DNA from: Autumnicola tepida
GTDB lineage: Bacteria > Bacteroidota > Bacteroidia > Flavobacteriales > Flavobacteriaceae
Assembly (NCBI RefSeq): GCF_031846485.1
Contig: NZ_JAVRHQ010000009.1
Coordinates: 81,079-145,078 of the forward strand
DNA length: 64,000 nucleotides
Direction of reading: 5' to 3'
Shown: positions 27,415 through 36,713 of the stretch, piece by piece
How positions within the stretch are numbered: position 1 is the stretch's first letter
Layout of the letters: every line of letters begins with the position of its first letter
Program-made: the position numbers and the translations under genes
Notes under the pieces: generated by a model
What the model was told of the DNA's origin: nothing
The model's database searches: none
What the model saw: the letters and a program-made list of their open reading frames with translations, nothing else

Positions 27415-28517
27415 AGCAATTTGGAAATTTCGCTTTCAAATCTCTCCAGAGTGTACTGCCGCGACCAGTTTTTGGCATTTTCGGAAAGTCGTTTCAATTT
27501 TTCCTTATCTTTAATTAGATCCAGAATTTTCTGCCCTGCAGCAGCAGGTTCGGGTTCAATAAGAATTCCCCTGTTTTCATTTCCCAGCATCCAGGGTACG
27601 CAGGAAACCGGTGTGGAAACCGGGATACAGCCAAAAAACATGGCTTCGGCAACTGCTTTTGGCCATCCTTCAGATCGTGACGGGAGGAGTAAAAAATGAG
27701 AATCCTGATATATTTTCTTTAATTTTTCTTTTTTTACAAATCCTTTCAACATTATATAATCATGACTTCCGGATGTGGAAATATAATCCTCAATTTCATT
27801 TTTCAAAATTCCTTCTCCATAAAGTCGCAAATTTACATTCAACCCATTCTTCCTTAGAAACTGAACAATCTTTATCGCTTTAAGCGGTTCCTTTCCTTCG
27901 GAAAGGGAGCCGACAAATATAAAATTCAATACTCCGGAAAAAACCTTTTCTTTACTCTGAATTTCCTTTTCTGAATAACTGGCTGTAAAAAAAGGGACAA
28001 TATTGGTCGACTGCTTTGGCCATTTGCCATAAACCAGCACTTTCATATTTCGGCTTAAAAAAGTATTACTGAGTATCCATTTCTGAAAGCGATAGCTCCC
28101 TGGTTGTTTTGAAGCGGGGTCCCAGTTCCCGGCGTACTTTACGGTTTTGGGTTTCTTCGGAAAAAAGATCTGAACAATACAACCTAATAAGGAAATATTC
28201 CCTGGACAGCGCAGGTGAATATGGTCTGAATCCTTACAAACTTTCCAGATTTTCATTAAAATTCCAGGAGTTTTAAAAGTCGATCTTAAAGCTTCTCCTG
28301 TACTTGAAAAATTCAAAGCTGGTACTTCAATAAAATCGGGATTGGTGGCATAGGAGGTTTCACTGTCGTCCGGAGATTGTGAAAATTTTGGTGCCAGAAC
28401 CAGAGCACTATTGGCATACTTCAGCCATAAATTCATTTCATCTATATACGGACTGTAAGAATAGTATTGTTTCTCATATTCCTTATGTTCGATATAAGTA
28501 ATGATCCCAAATTTCAT
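27411..28517 (-). CDS. Family 4 glycosyltransferase
   Basis: This 368-residue protein has the GT4 C-terminal domain: FIFVGSLSEGKEPLKAIKIVQFL, then the donor site LLPSRSEGWPKAVAEAMFFGCIPVSTPVSCVPW. The acceptor domain is less typical (IHLRCPGNISLLG). It sits 4 bp downstream of the beta-propeller protein gene and overlaps the next GT4 gene by 4 bp. Confidence 0.87.
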   Translation of the reverse strand: MKFGIITYIEHKEYEKQYYSYSPYIDEMNLWLKYANSALVLAPKFSQSPDDSETSYATNPDFIEVPALNFSSTGEALRSTFKTPGILMKIWKVCKDSDHIHLRCPGNISLLGCIVQIFFPKKPKTVKYAGNWDPASKQPGSYRFQKWILSNTFLSRNMKVLVYGKWPKQSTNIVPFFTASYSEKEIQSKEKVFSGVLNFIFVGSLSEGKEPLKAIKIVQFLRKNGLNVNLRLYGEGILKNEIEDYISTSGSHDYIMLKGFVKKEKLKKIYQDSHFLLLPSRSEGWPKAVAEAMFFGCIPVSTPVSCVPWMLGNENRGILIEPEPAAAGQKILDLIKDKEKLKRLSENAKNWSRQYTLERFESEISKLL

Positions 28518-28521
28518 AGTA

Positions 28522-29514
28522 TTACCGCCATAATTTTGAGAAATCGTACCAGTTATACTTCAGCGTTCGCTTAATCTGAAAAGCTTTTTCTCTATTTATA
28601 TTCCGATCCCCGTCATAAACCGAATAAAAAGCATCCCCGATTTTCTGAATATCGAGCTGATGCATTCCACGGTTAAACCACTTTATGTTTTTCATCTCTT
28701 TAAGATAACGATTTTTAAAAGGAACAAGTTCTATGTTCTCTTCTGAATTTTTTAATCTATAAATCGAAATCCCGGAACCATAACCAAAACGCCGATCCTG
28801 AATTGGCAGAAACCATTCGCCTTTATAGTTGAAAAACCTTCCGCCGGGCCGGGTTTCGTTACCTTTCTTAGAAGTATATTTCCTGACTTCTCTCCACTGT
28901 CCTTCCAGGGAATCGGCAGTAAACATCAACTGGTTCATATGATCATCTACCGTAACGATAAGGTTTAGATCGGGGCTTAAAAGCAGGGAAGGATCTTTAA
29001 AATTGACATTTTCGATAAGCGTGTCGACTATTCTCCATTGATACGGAAAATCTTCTGCTTTATACAGTAAAACGTTCCCGGACTGGTTGGTTTCCGGCAG
29101 CATGTAAAATTCATCTCTGTATTTAAAAACCTGCGGATAGGACAGATGAAAATCTTCATTTAAAACTACACCTTTATACTCATAATTGAGTCCGTTAGCC
29201 GAAGTAAACAGGGCGATATCAGCATTTTTCTGTCCTTTGAGTTCTGTAAACAAATAGAAACTGTCTTTTTCTTTTATAAAAAATGGATCGGCAATATAAT
29301 TTCCTTCATTTTGCAGCAGGCTATCTACTTTTTCATATGAAATAAGATGATCTTCGGAAATGTCAGTTTTCGTTATAGGATCTTCTGAAAAGCCATAACC
29401 GACCGACCATTTTCCGACCTTTTCAGTAACAAAAGGATACCTGTAATTCATTATCAAAAGTGAAATTACCAGAACAATGAAAGCGATAATACCAATAAAT
29501 TTCCACTTTTTCAT
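28522..29514 (-). CDS. Beta-propeller protein of the glucosamine inositolphosphorylceramide transferase (GINT1 N-terminal) type
   Basis: This 330-residue protein has an N-terminal membrane anchor (about 5-24) and a five-bladed propeller-like pattern: NYIADPFFIKEKDSFYLFTEL, ADIALFTSANGLNYEYKGVVL, FHLSYPQVFKYRDEFYMLPET and VLLYKAEDFPYQW. This matches proteins annotated as GINT1-family or related hydrolase-like propellers in bacterial glycan clusters. Whether the bacterial form has transferase activity is unknown. A Y-x-F-xx-E and DPSL pattern also recalls GH43-like sugar binding. It overlaps the next gene (29514) by 1 bp. Confidence 0.7.
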   Translation of the reverse strand: MKKWKFIGIIAFIVLVISLLIMNYRYPFVTEKVGKWSVGYGFSEDPITKTDISEDHLISYEKVDSLLQNEGNYIADPFFIKEKDSFYLFTELKGQKNADIALFTSANGLNYEYKGVVLNEDFHLSYPQVFKYRDEFYMLPETNQSGNVLLYKAEDFPYQWRIVDTLIENVNFKDPSLLLSPDLNLIVTVDDHMNQLMFTADSLEGQWREVRKYTSKKGNETRPGGRFFNYKGEWFLPIQDRRFGYGSGISIYRLKNSEENIELVPFKNRYLKEMKNIKWFNRGMHQLDIQKIGDAFYSVYDGDRNINREKAFQIKRTLKYNWYDFSKLWR

Positions 29515-30533
29515 CAGGCGTCATATCTTTTTGGAGGATAGAACAACACTCCAGTTAAGCCGACAAGTCTGCCTAAAGATTCAGAAAAAGCTTCTTTTTT
29601 TTCTGCTGTTGTGAAAATATTTCCTATTCTTACAAACGTGAGCAGTAAGGCGGTGGCATACCATTTCAATTTTGCTCTGAGAACCGGTTTTGGGTATTTA
29701 ATTCGCCACACATACCAGCCGTTGCGAACCACCATTTTTCCATATTTGTATTTATCTGGCCTCCCTTCCTGGTCATGGTGATGTTCTAATTTCGCGGAAG
29801 TATTCACATACAATTTGCCAATTTTCGACACGCGAAGGGAAAAATCGGCGTCTTCATAAAGTCCGTAACCTTCAAAATAGGAAGAAAATTGAAGCTTTTT
29901 TAGCACGGAAGTTTTATATGAAGCGATCCCGCCCATCAGCATTTCAGCCTCATAAACTTTTCCGGACGGCGGCAAAAAACCGGTAGAATAACCATGAGAA
30001 AAATCTGGCATAAATCCGGGAACTTTATCCGGCGCCAGTCCGAATTTTCTTCGCAGGGCAAAACGGGAACCTTCCACCCTATTCCAGCCATCGAAATAAA
30101 ATATTCCGGCAGGAGGTTTTTGATCGGGCTCATTTTTTTTCCAGTCGGTTTCATTGGTGATATATCCTGAAACGCCCAGCGCTTCCGGAAAAATAGTATA
30201 CGTACCAATCAATTCTTCAAAGTAAATTTTCGCTAAAATAATATCATCATCAAGAAAACAGACGATTTCGCATTCACTGTTTACTTTCCCGACCCCGAAA
30301 TTTCGCTGTTTCGTCAATCCCCTGTCTTTCTCCTCAACCTTATAATATTCAGTGTTTTGAAAGTTATTTTCAGCAAGCATCTGCTTCGTTTCAAGCGAAG
30401 GAGAACCGTCAATAATGAGGATCTTTTCAGGATAAAGCGTTTGAAGCGCAACAGATTCCAGCAGTCGCCTTAGCGAATCTGGTCTTTTGTAAGTACAGAT
30501 AATTAAATTGAAGATCTTTGATTCCTGCTGCAT
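29514..30533 (-). CDS. Family 2 glycosyltransferase
   Basis: This 339-residue GT-A enzyme starts with NLIICTYKRPDSLRRLLESVALQ and has the metal-binding acidic motif CEIVCFLDDDIILAK. The acceptor-side block YEDADFSLRVSKIGKLYVNTSAKLEHHH includes the catalytic-base ED region. The C-terminal 60 residues include one hydrophobic segment (ATALLLTFVRIGNIF) and may associate with the membrane. Substrates are unknown. Confidence 0.88.
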   Translation of the reverse strand: MQQESKIFNLIICTYKRPDSLRRLLESVALQTLYPEKILIIDGSPSLETKQMLAENNFQNTEYYKVEEKDRGLTKQRNFGVGKVNSECEIVCFLDDDIILAKIYFEELIGTYTIFPEALGVSGYITNETDWKKNEPDQKPPAGIFYFDGWNRVEGSRFALRRKFGLAPDKVPGFMPDFSHGYSTGFLPPSGKVYEAEMLMGGIASYKTSVLKKLQFSSYFEGYGLYEDADFSLRVSKIGKLYVNTSAKLEHHHDQEGRPDKYKYGKMVVRNGWYVWRIKYPKPVLRAKLKWYATALLLTFVRIGNIFTTAEKKEAFSESLGRLVGLTGVLFYPPKRYDA

Positions 30534-30541
30534 TGCCCGAA

Positions 30542-32080
30542 TTAATTTGAATCGGAATTTTCCAGTTTCCGACTTAAACTTTCACTTAATTTCCATCTTT
30601 TTTGCATCGTGCGGTAATATAGGAAAGGATTTTTGATGCGTTGCCTTCCAAAGAACTTTAAAAAAAGATTCATTTTATACCCTTTTTGCATATAGAAATT
30701 AAAATATTTCTGCACGAGCAGCATCATGGTGGGCGATGGTTTCGGTTGAATATTACTGGTTTTCAACTTTTCTGCTGACATCATTTCTCTAAATCCCCCG
30801 CGCTCTGCCTTGAGATGGGTAATAACAATGTTTGGATGATAAATTATATCACAACCTACATTTCTAAGTTGCATCCCAAAATCGATATCCTCCCCAAAAC
30901 CTCGCTCAAAAGCTTCTGAAAATCGGCATTTCAGGGCATATTCTGAGCTGACTATGGAAGTTCCCGAACCAAAAGCTCCCCATTGCTTAACCTTTGAAAA
31001 AACCGTTTTTTCATGTGGTTGAATGCAATTTATGTTTAAGGCATCTATTTTCAGCCTTTCCGCTTCAGCTAAAGATTCTTGAAGAAGGTCGGCTTCAAAC
31101 CTAATGTCGTCATCAGCAAAAAAGATCCATTCAGATTTCACATTTTCAAGAGCTATATTTCTAGCATAACAGGCGCCGGTGCGATGGGTAAAATGATGAA
31201 TGATCTTAAAAGGCCATTCATCGGAATTAATAAACGGTAGCTGACTTTCTGAATTTTTATCGGGATTTTGCTCTACTATAATTACCTGTTCCGGCAGTTT
31301 TTGCTGATTTTTAAGGTCTGTCAAAACATTTTTTAAATGCTCCGGCCGTTTCAGCGTTGGTATAATTACATCTATGGTTTCTCCGGGAGCATTTTGCTCT
31401 GAAATTTGCTGGATTTCCTGCAGAACAATCTGCTGCTGAAAATAAGATTTTCGGAAGCAGTTTCTAAGGAAATGAAAAATTGGAAATTTCCGTTCGTATT
31501 TAATAAAACATACAAACAGCAGCGCTAATCTTACTCTTTTATAATGTTGTGCCGTAAACCGAAACAAACCCGAATCATTGACCTTATTCTGAAAATTATT
31601 ACCGGAATTTTGAATCAAGCCGGGCTCACTGTAACAAAACAGTGAATTTTGCTGCCCGATCTTTGCGATCGAATTGATGAGATAACCAAAATCTTCGATT
31701 TCACCAAGCACAGATAGGAACTGAAGTGCTGTTTTGCCAAAGATCCCGCCAATGTCGGCACTCATTCTCCAGGTGGGATATTTTGAATTCCTGTCAGGAT
31801 TTACAAAAGGCAACTGATCTACGTAACCAATTTCATCAGAAATCACATAATTTTTCACCGGAAATGAAGCCATGATCAGGGAATGTTCAAAAATTTTCTC
31901 CAGATTATTTGCAGGTTCTATATCCAGATCGTTATCTATCCAGATAATGAGCTCTTCAGGGTAATCGCTACATAACTGCCAGAAACAGGCGACCAGGCGG
32001 TTAGGAAAATCCTTTAAGATTTCCCCTTTCCGCATAAGATTTACCTTTTTTTCGGCATTGTTATGATAAAGAAAGATCAA
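30542..32080 (-). CDS. Two-part protein: unrecognised N-terminal half fused to a family 2 glycosyltransferase
   Basis: This 512-residue protein is longer than a single GT2. Residues about 235-490 form a GT2 domain (TIDVIIPTLKRPEHLKNVL, WIFFADDDIRFEADL, RGFGEDIDFGMQLRNVG). Residues 1-230 contain LIIWIDNDLDIEPANN and TWRMSADIGGIFGKTALQFL, which look like the second half of a GT-A fold (a DxD-like motif with no canonical nucleotide-binding start). It could be a bifunctional enzyme or a fusion of a degenerate GT with an active one. Its start overlaps the preceding stop by 4 bp. Confidence 0.75.
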   Translation of the reverse strand: MIFLYHNNAEKKVNLMRKGEILKDFPNRLVACFWQLCSDYPEELIIWIDNDLDIEPANNLEKIFEHSLIMASFPVKNYVISDEIGYVDQLPFVNPDRNSKYPTWRMSADIGGIFGKTALQFLSVLGEIEDFGYLINSIAKIGQQNSLFCYSEPGLIQNSGNNFQNKVNDSGLFRFTAQHYKRVRLALLFVCFIKYERKFPIFHFLRNCFRKSYFQQQIVLQEIQQISEQNAPGETIDVIIPTLKRPEHLKNVLTDLKNQQKLPEQVIIVEQNPDKNSESQLPFINSDEWPFKIIHHFTHRTGACYARNIALENVKSEWIFFADDDIRFEADLLQESLAEAERLKIDALNINCIQPHEKTVFSKVKQWGAFGSGTSIVSSEYALKCRFSEAFERGFGEDIDFGMQLRNVGCDIIYHPNIVITHLKAERGGFREMMSAEKLKTSNIQPKPSPTMMLLVQKYFNFYMQKGYKMNLFLKFFGRQRIKNPFLYYRTMQKRWKLSESLSRKLENSDSN

Positions 32081-33225
32081 TTATCGGTTTGTTTTAAAAC
32101 AGATTCGTAAAAACTGATATTTTTAGACGCGATTATTTCCGAAGAAAATTCATGACAGACTTTTTTCCTTGCGTTCACGCCCATTTCTCTGCGAAGATCG
32201 GGGTTTCCCAGTAATTTTAGAATTTTCGTTGCGTAGTTGTCATGATCTTCAGGATGCTCTGTAAATCCGGTTTTTCCATTGATCATAATTTCCGGAGCCC
32301 AGCCAATATTTGAAGTCACCAGGGCTTTTCCCATGGCCATCGCTTCCAGCCAGGTCATGGGAAAAGCTTCCGCAAAGCTTGGCAATACGATTACCGCTGC
32401 CTTCGCCAGTTGAAATTTTACCTGTTCATATTGCATTTCACCCAAATATGTGAAATTTTTAATGGCTTTTGCAGAAAGTAAATTTCTGTAAAGTTCTAGT
32501 GTGGAAGTATTTTCCCGGGCATCTTTTACATCCTTTCCTAAAACCGTAAGCGTCGTGGAAGGTCTTTTTTCAACTACACTATTAAAAATAGATGCCAATT
32601 CCAAAACACCCTTTTTCCGTAGAAGACTACCAAAATAAAGAAGCTGGTCAGGATCGATATTTTCATCTTCCGCAGTAAATTTTTTCAGATTCACCGCGTT
32701 AGGAATCACTTTGAAACCGGTATTTATACCGAAAAGTTGCATTGTTTTTTTTCCGGCAAACTCACTAACGGAAATAATGCGGTCTGCATTTTTCAAGGCA
32801 TTTCTTTCAAACCAGCGGTTCTTCCACTTCTGCTTTCGCCCTTCAAGCGTACAAAAATACGTGTCGCTGCCATGCAACCGAAGAACAAGTGGTTTTTTAA
32901 TGTTCATAAACGCGGTAATCCCGGTCCAATCGGCCGCTTCAATAAGATCGATTTTTTCCTTTTCCGCAAGCCGGTTCAAAAAATTCTGTAAAAATTTCCG
33001 GTAAAAATACCAGCCGCCAAATTTATAATTCTTCTGTTTAACCAGATAAAAATGGATGTTACCTTCAGTAAATGTCTGATTCCTTTTCTGACCGTAAATA
33101 ATTATACTAACCTCAACACCTTTCAAAACCAGCTCCTGCGTCAAATTTTTAATACTGGTACCCAACCCACCCGAAGTAGTACTGGCCGCATGAGGATATT
33201 CAGGAGTTAAAAAAGCGAGGTGCAT
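32077..33225 (-). CDS. Family 4 glycosyltransferase
   Basis: This 382-residue GT4 enzyme has MHLAFLTPEYPHAASTTSGGLGTSIKNLTQEL at the N-terminus, a glycogen-synthase-like Gly-rich opening. PLVLRLHGSDTYFC and the donor-site block VLPSFAEAFPMTWLEAMAMGKALVTSNIGWAPE follow. It probably extends the locus glycan in the cytoplasm. Confidence 0.88.
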   Translation of the reverse strand: MHLAFLTPEYPHAASTTSGGLGTSIKNLTQELVLKGVEVSIIIYGQKRNQTFTEGNIHFYLVKQKNYKFGGWYFYRKFLQNFLNRLAEKEKIDLIEAADWTGITAFMNIKKPLVLRLHGSDTYFCTLEGRKQKWKNRWFERNALKNADRIISVSEFAGKKTMQLFGINTGFKVIPNAVNLKKFTAEDENIDPDQLLYFGSLLRKKGVLELASIFNSVVEKRPSTTLTVLGKDVKDARENTSTLELYRNLLSAKAIKNFTYLGEMQYEQVKFQLAKAAVIVLPSFAEAFPMTWLEAMAMGKALVTSNIGWAPEIMINGKTGFTEHPEDHDNYATKILKLLGNPDLRREMGVNARKKVCHEFSSEIIASKNISFYESVLKQTDN

Positions 33226-33252
33226 AGAATTGAGGCCGATTTTAAGAACCGA

Positions 33253-34320
33253 TCAGAGCTTTAAAAGATAGAGATGATCATTTACCATTTTTTCAAGATA
33301 ATATTTATTCTCGATTAAATGATTCACCGGGCCTGCGATCGTTCTTTGATGCTGAAGAATTTCTTTAATAATTGCTGAAAGCTGCCCGGTATTTCCGGCT
33401 TCAAAGATGAATCCGTTAGTGCCGTCTTCAATTATTTCCAGATTTCCCCCAACCGGAGTGGTGATCACCGGAACATTTGCTGCAAGACTTTCAAGAATGG
33501 AAAGGCTGAAACATTCCATATAAGTTGGCTGGAGCAGATAGGAGTATTTCTGAAAAAGTTTCGGCAACTCCGGGGAACTACCACAAAAGCGAATCTGCTC
33601 TTCTAAATTTTTCTCTTTTACAAGGGCTTTTAATTCAGCTTCCATGGGACCTTCCCCAAAAATGTCAATTTCCAGCAATTGTTTTAGTTCAGCATCCAAT
33701 ATAGAAATAGCGTTTACCAGATCCTGAATGCCTTTGGATGACCGTAAATGAGAAGCTACGATAAATTGTCCATGATTTGCCTGCTGTCTTAAAGCGTATT
33801 CTCCAAAAGCGATCCCATTATAAATGACTTCGGTTTTTGAAGATAAATTTTTACCGTAATCGTTAAGGATCTGGGTTTTAGTATAGTTTGAAACCCCGAT
33901 AAATTTATCGATATAGCACGAATATAATTTTCCTTTCAGCTTATTCTTTAGTTTTTTTTTAAGCGGAAATCCATTTAAGGGCCTGGGATTATGATCTACG
34001 GAAATGACATAAGGCTGCCCAATTTTCTTAACCTTTTTAAAAAAAGGAGTGCACAATTCCACAAAATGAGTGATTATAAAGTCAAATTCTGTCTTCTCTT
34101 TCCGCTGAAAACTTAAAAAGCAATTTTCAACTGATGTTTTCCGGCAAATCTCAATATCGAGATCCTTATAAAAACTAAATCGCTTTCCGCCTGAAAAGAA
34201 CCACTTTACATCGAACCCATACGCTTTACATTTTCGATCATAAGCAACAAAAAATCTATCCATCCCGCCAATTCTGGAAGCATTCAACCTATAGTTACAA
34301 ACAACCGCAATACGCTTCAT
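33253..34320 (-). CDS. Family 4 glycosyltransferase
   Basis: This 355-residue GT4 enzyme has MKRIAVVCNYRLNASRIGGMDRFFVAY at the start, KFIGVSNYTKTQIL in the acceptor domain and the donor-site region YMECFSLSILESLAANVPVITTPVGGN. An ATGA overlap couples it to the gene upstream at 34317. Confidence 0.87.
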   Translation of the reverse strand: MKRIAVVCNYRLNASRIGGMDRFFVAYDRKCKAYGFDVKWFFSGGKRFSFYKDLDIEICRKTSVENCFLSFQRKEKTEFDFIITHFVELCTPFFKKVKKIGQPYVISVDHNPRPLNGFPLKKKLKNKLKGKLYSCYIDKFIGVSNYTKTQILNDYGKNLSSKTEVIYNGIAFGEYALRQQANHGQFIVASHLRSSKGIQDLVNAISILDAELKQLLEIDIFGEGPMEAELKALVKEKNLEEQIRFCGSSPELPKLFQKYSYLLQPTYMECFSLSILESLAANVPVITTPVGGNLEIIEDGTNGFIFEAGNTGQLSAIIKEILQHQRTIAGPVNHLIENKYYLEKMVNDHLYLLKL

Positions 34321-35738
34321 GAAATTTCTTTTAAAGCTTGTACAATTCTATAACTTGTGCCCTCGAGTGGTTTCCCAATCTGGAGCTTCAGCAACGCTCT
34401 TTGTTGATCAATTCTTGCCTGAGGATTTTCTAAGCTGAATTTGATACTTTCTATCAACTCCTTTTTGTTTTTGACGATGGAAACCGCACCACTTTTCACC
34501 ACTCGTTCATAATGGGCATATTGAAGGTATTTCTGATCGTTATAAATCCTATTTTCCGCATTCCCAAAAACAGGATTAATCACCGGCTTATCAAATATCA
34601 TAAAATCAAGGCTCATCGTGGAGCACATGTTAATATTTAAATCACAAAATTCCAGCAAAGAGCGGAGATCCTTTACATCCTGACCGAAAGGAACGCGTTG
34701 TGACCAGGGCTCGGGATGATCCTCTCTTGTAAGCTCCCATTGCGGAAAATTCCAGATAATAAATGGAAATTTTTCTTTTATTTCACTAAACCTGCTGCCA
34801 TTCTCGGCTGGAGAGGTTCTTACGATCAGATTCACTTCCGGAATTTCCTTATACAAAATGCTGGTAGCGATAGTTTCGATGTACAAACCGTCGTTTTGAC
34901 TTGTAGAAATATCTCCGCAGCTATAACAGATGGTTTTTAAGTTCTGTTTAATATTAAATCTTTCTGAAAACTCCTTTTTTGTAGAGTGATATTGATTCAT
35001 CACATAAGGCTCAAACTGAGGCGTACCCACTACTTTTACCGGTTTATTCTTTGTTTCCGGATAAAAATAGTGCAGTTCCTCCTTCATAAGATCGCTCCAA
35101 ACCAAAAAGGAATCGAATGGAGCTGCCATTCTTCCCTTTGAAGGCAGGTTGTCCCAACTAAAAATAAAGGAACAGGTTTTAATACCCAGCTTTTTGGCAG
35201 CATCATCTAATACCGCAAGATATGGAGGCCTTTGATGGGTAAAAAAGAGAAGATCACAATTATGATCGCTTAACATCTTTTTATATCCAGAGTGGACAGG
35301 ATTTTTAGAAATAGCATTTATTTGCCGCTTATTATAAAAATCTATCCATTTTTCAGAATTACAAATTGAGGTTATCTTAAAAATTAGCGATATCAATTTC
35401 GCTCTCTTGGAAATCTCTTTGGGTCTATTTTTGTCCAGGTTTGCAGCTATTCCAAAGAAATTCTTCTTGTGTTGTTGTAAATGTGCAACTTCCTTCATTT
35501 TTCTCCAGAACCAGGCTGTTCTAGATTCTATAAAAACAGTAAGCTCTACAATTTCTAAAGAAACATTAGTTTCAACATCAAAGGCAGAAGCGGGCAGCCC
35601 GGAATATATGATGATTCTATCAAACCCTCCTGTTGCCTGATTAAGAAAATCACTTAAAACGAAATTCTTAAATCCAACACCGTCGACTATTACCAGACCA
35701 AGGACTTTTGAAGGTTTATCGTATGAGTTCTGGGACAT
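34317..35738 (-). CDS. GT-B-like protein related to capsule/CDP-glycerol glycerophosphotransferase-type enzymes
   Basis: This 473-residue protein has no GT4 donor motif but shows a GT-B-like layout: CDLLFFTHQRPPYLAVLDDAAKKLGIKT with SFIFSWDNLPSKGRM in the first half, VKVVGTPQFEPY at mid-protein, and a late block CDLNINMCSTMSLDFMIFDKPVINPVFG that fits a C-terminal nucleotide-sugar site. The SWDNL-SKG motif is common in capsule and CDP-glycerol-type transferases. I infer transfer of a sugar or polyol phosphate; the substrate is not assignable. Confidence 0.6.
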   Translation of the reverse strand: MSQNSYDKPSKVLGLVIVDGVGFKNFVLSDFLNQATGGFDRIIIYSGLPASAFDVETNVSLEIVELTVFIESRTAWFWRKMKEVAHLQQHKKNFFGIAANLDKNRPKEISKRAKLISLIFKITSICNSEKWIDFYNKRQINAISKNPVHSGYKKMLSDHNCDLLFFTHQRPPYLAVLDDAAKKLGIKTCSFIFSWDNLPSKGRMAAPFDSFLVWSDLMKEELHYFYPETKNKPVKVVGTPQFEPYVMNQYHSTKKEFSERFNIKQNLKTICYSCGDISTSQNDGLYIETIATSILYKEIPEVNLIVRTSPAENGSRFSEIKEKFPFIIWNFPQWELTREDHPEPWSQRVPFGQDVKDLRSLLEFCDLNINMCSTMSLDFMIFDKPVINPVFGNAENRIYNDQKYLQYAHYERVVKSGAVSIVKNKKELIESIKFSLENPQARIDQQRALLKLQIGKPLEGTSYRIVQALKEIS

Positions 35739-35774
35739 GGTAATACGGTTTGAAAATATAATCTGACAGATAGT

Positions 35775-36713
35775 TCAGGAAAGGAATTTAATCCATTTTT
35801 TTATTATAAATTCCTCTGTAAGCCACATAGATTCATAAGTAGCACCGGCAATATGAGGAGTTATTATAATATTATCAAATAGTTTTGCAAGTTTTAGCAG
35901 AGGATTATCATTCCTTAGTTCCGGGTTCAATTCATCTTTCAGAACATCCGTGGCCAGTCCGGCTAAATGTCCGTTTTGCAGAAGTTCTGAAAGTGCCCTC
36001 TCTTCAATAATTTCCCCGCGAGAAGTATTAATAATATAACTTCCCTTCTTCAGGTACTTTAAATTGGAAGCATTCAGATAATTAATATTTTCATCGTGAA
36101 GTGGAATATGAATTGAAAGCACGTTTATTTCTGACAGGAAAGATTGTAGTTCTTCTATGGACTCCGGATATTTTTTCTTTCGAGTATCCACATCAAAAAA
36201 TTTCCACGGCATATTCAGAGCCTTGGCAAAATCTGCCATTTGCCTGCCAACTCTTCCATAACCTAAAATTCCTAAAGTAAGACTGTTCAGATTATGAGAT
36301 TTAAACAGATCCCGATCCCAATTTCCTTTTAGAACCTGGTTATTTGCAGCCGGAATTTTTCGTAAAAGTGACAGCATTAATGCTAGCGTATGTTCAGCCG
36401 TAGAAGGTATAGTAGTAAGGAATTCTGTCTCCCCTTTTAGAGAGATTATTTTAATATTCTTTTTTTCGGCTTCTGAAATATCAATATGATTAAGTCCTGT
36501 TGTTGGTGTGAGAATAAATTTGAGATTCGCCGCCTTTTCCAGCAGTTCTTTATCTATTTGATGATTAAGCCTAACAATCAATACATCTACATCACGTACG
36601 GCTTTTAACAGCTCCTCCCTTTGAAACGGTCCTTTTTCAACTAAACCATAGGTCGCGAGAATGTCCAGTTGCTCTTTATTGAAATCAAGAGGTTCAGCGA
36701 TTAGGATTTTCAT
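35775..36713 (-). CDS. D-2-hydroxyacid dehydrogenase (phosphoglycerate dehydrogenase-like)
   Basis: Starting at the ATG at 36713, which overlaps the neuA stop (ATGA), gives 312 residues. The NAD-binding motif is LGILGYGRVGRQMADFAK. The catalytic residues are visible as Arg in NTSRGEIIEERAL, Glu in LKDELNPE and His in IITPHIAGAT. The enzyme interconverts a 2-oxoacid and a 2-hydroxyacid with NAD(H). Its place at the end of a neuB-neuC-neuA operon suggests it acts on a nonulosonic acid or a precursor, but serine-pathway activity cannot be excluded. Confidence 0.82.
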   Translation of the reverse strand: MKILIAEPLDFNKEQLDILATYGLVEKGPFQREELLKAVRDVDVLIVRLNHQIDKELLEKAANLKFILTPTTGLNHIDISEAEKKNIKIISLKGETEFLTTIPSTAEHTLALMLSLLRKIPAANNQVLKGNWDRDLFKSHNLNSLTLGILGYGRVGRQMADFAKALNMPWKFFDVDTRKKKYPESIEELQSFLSEINVLSIHIPLHDENINYLNASNLKYLKKGSYIINTSRGEIIEERALSELLQNGHLAGLATDVLKDELNPELRNDNPLLKLAKLFDNIIITPHIAGATYESMWLTEEFIIKKWIKFLS

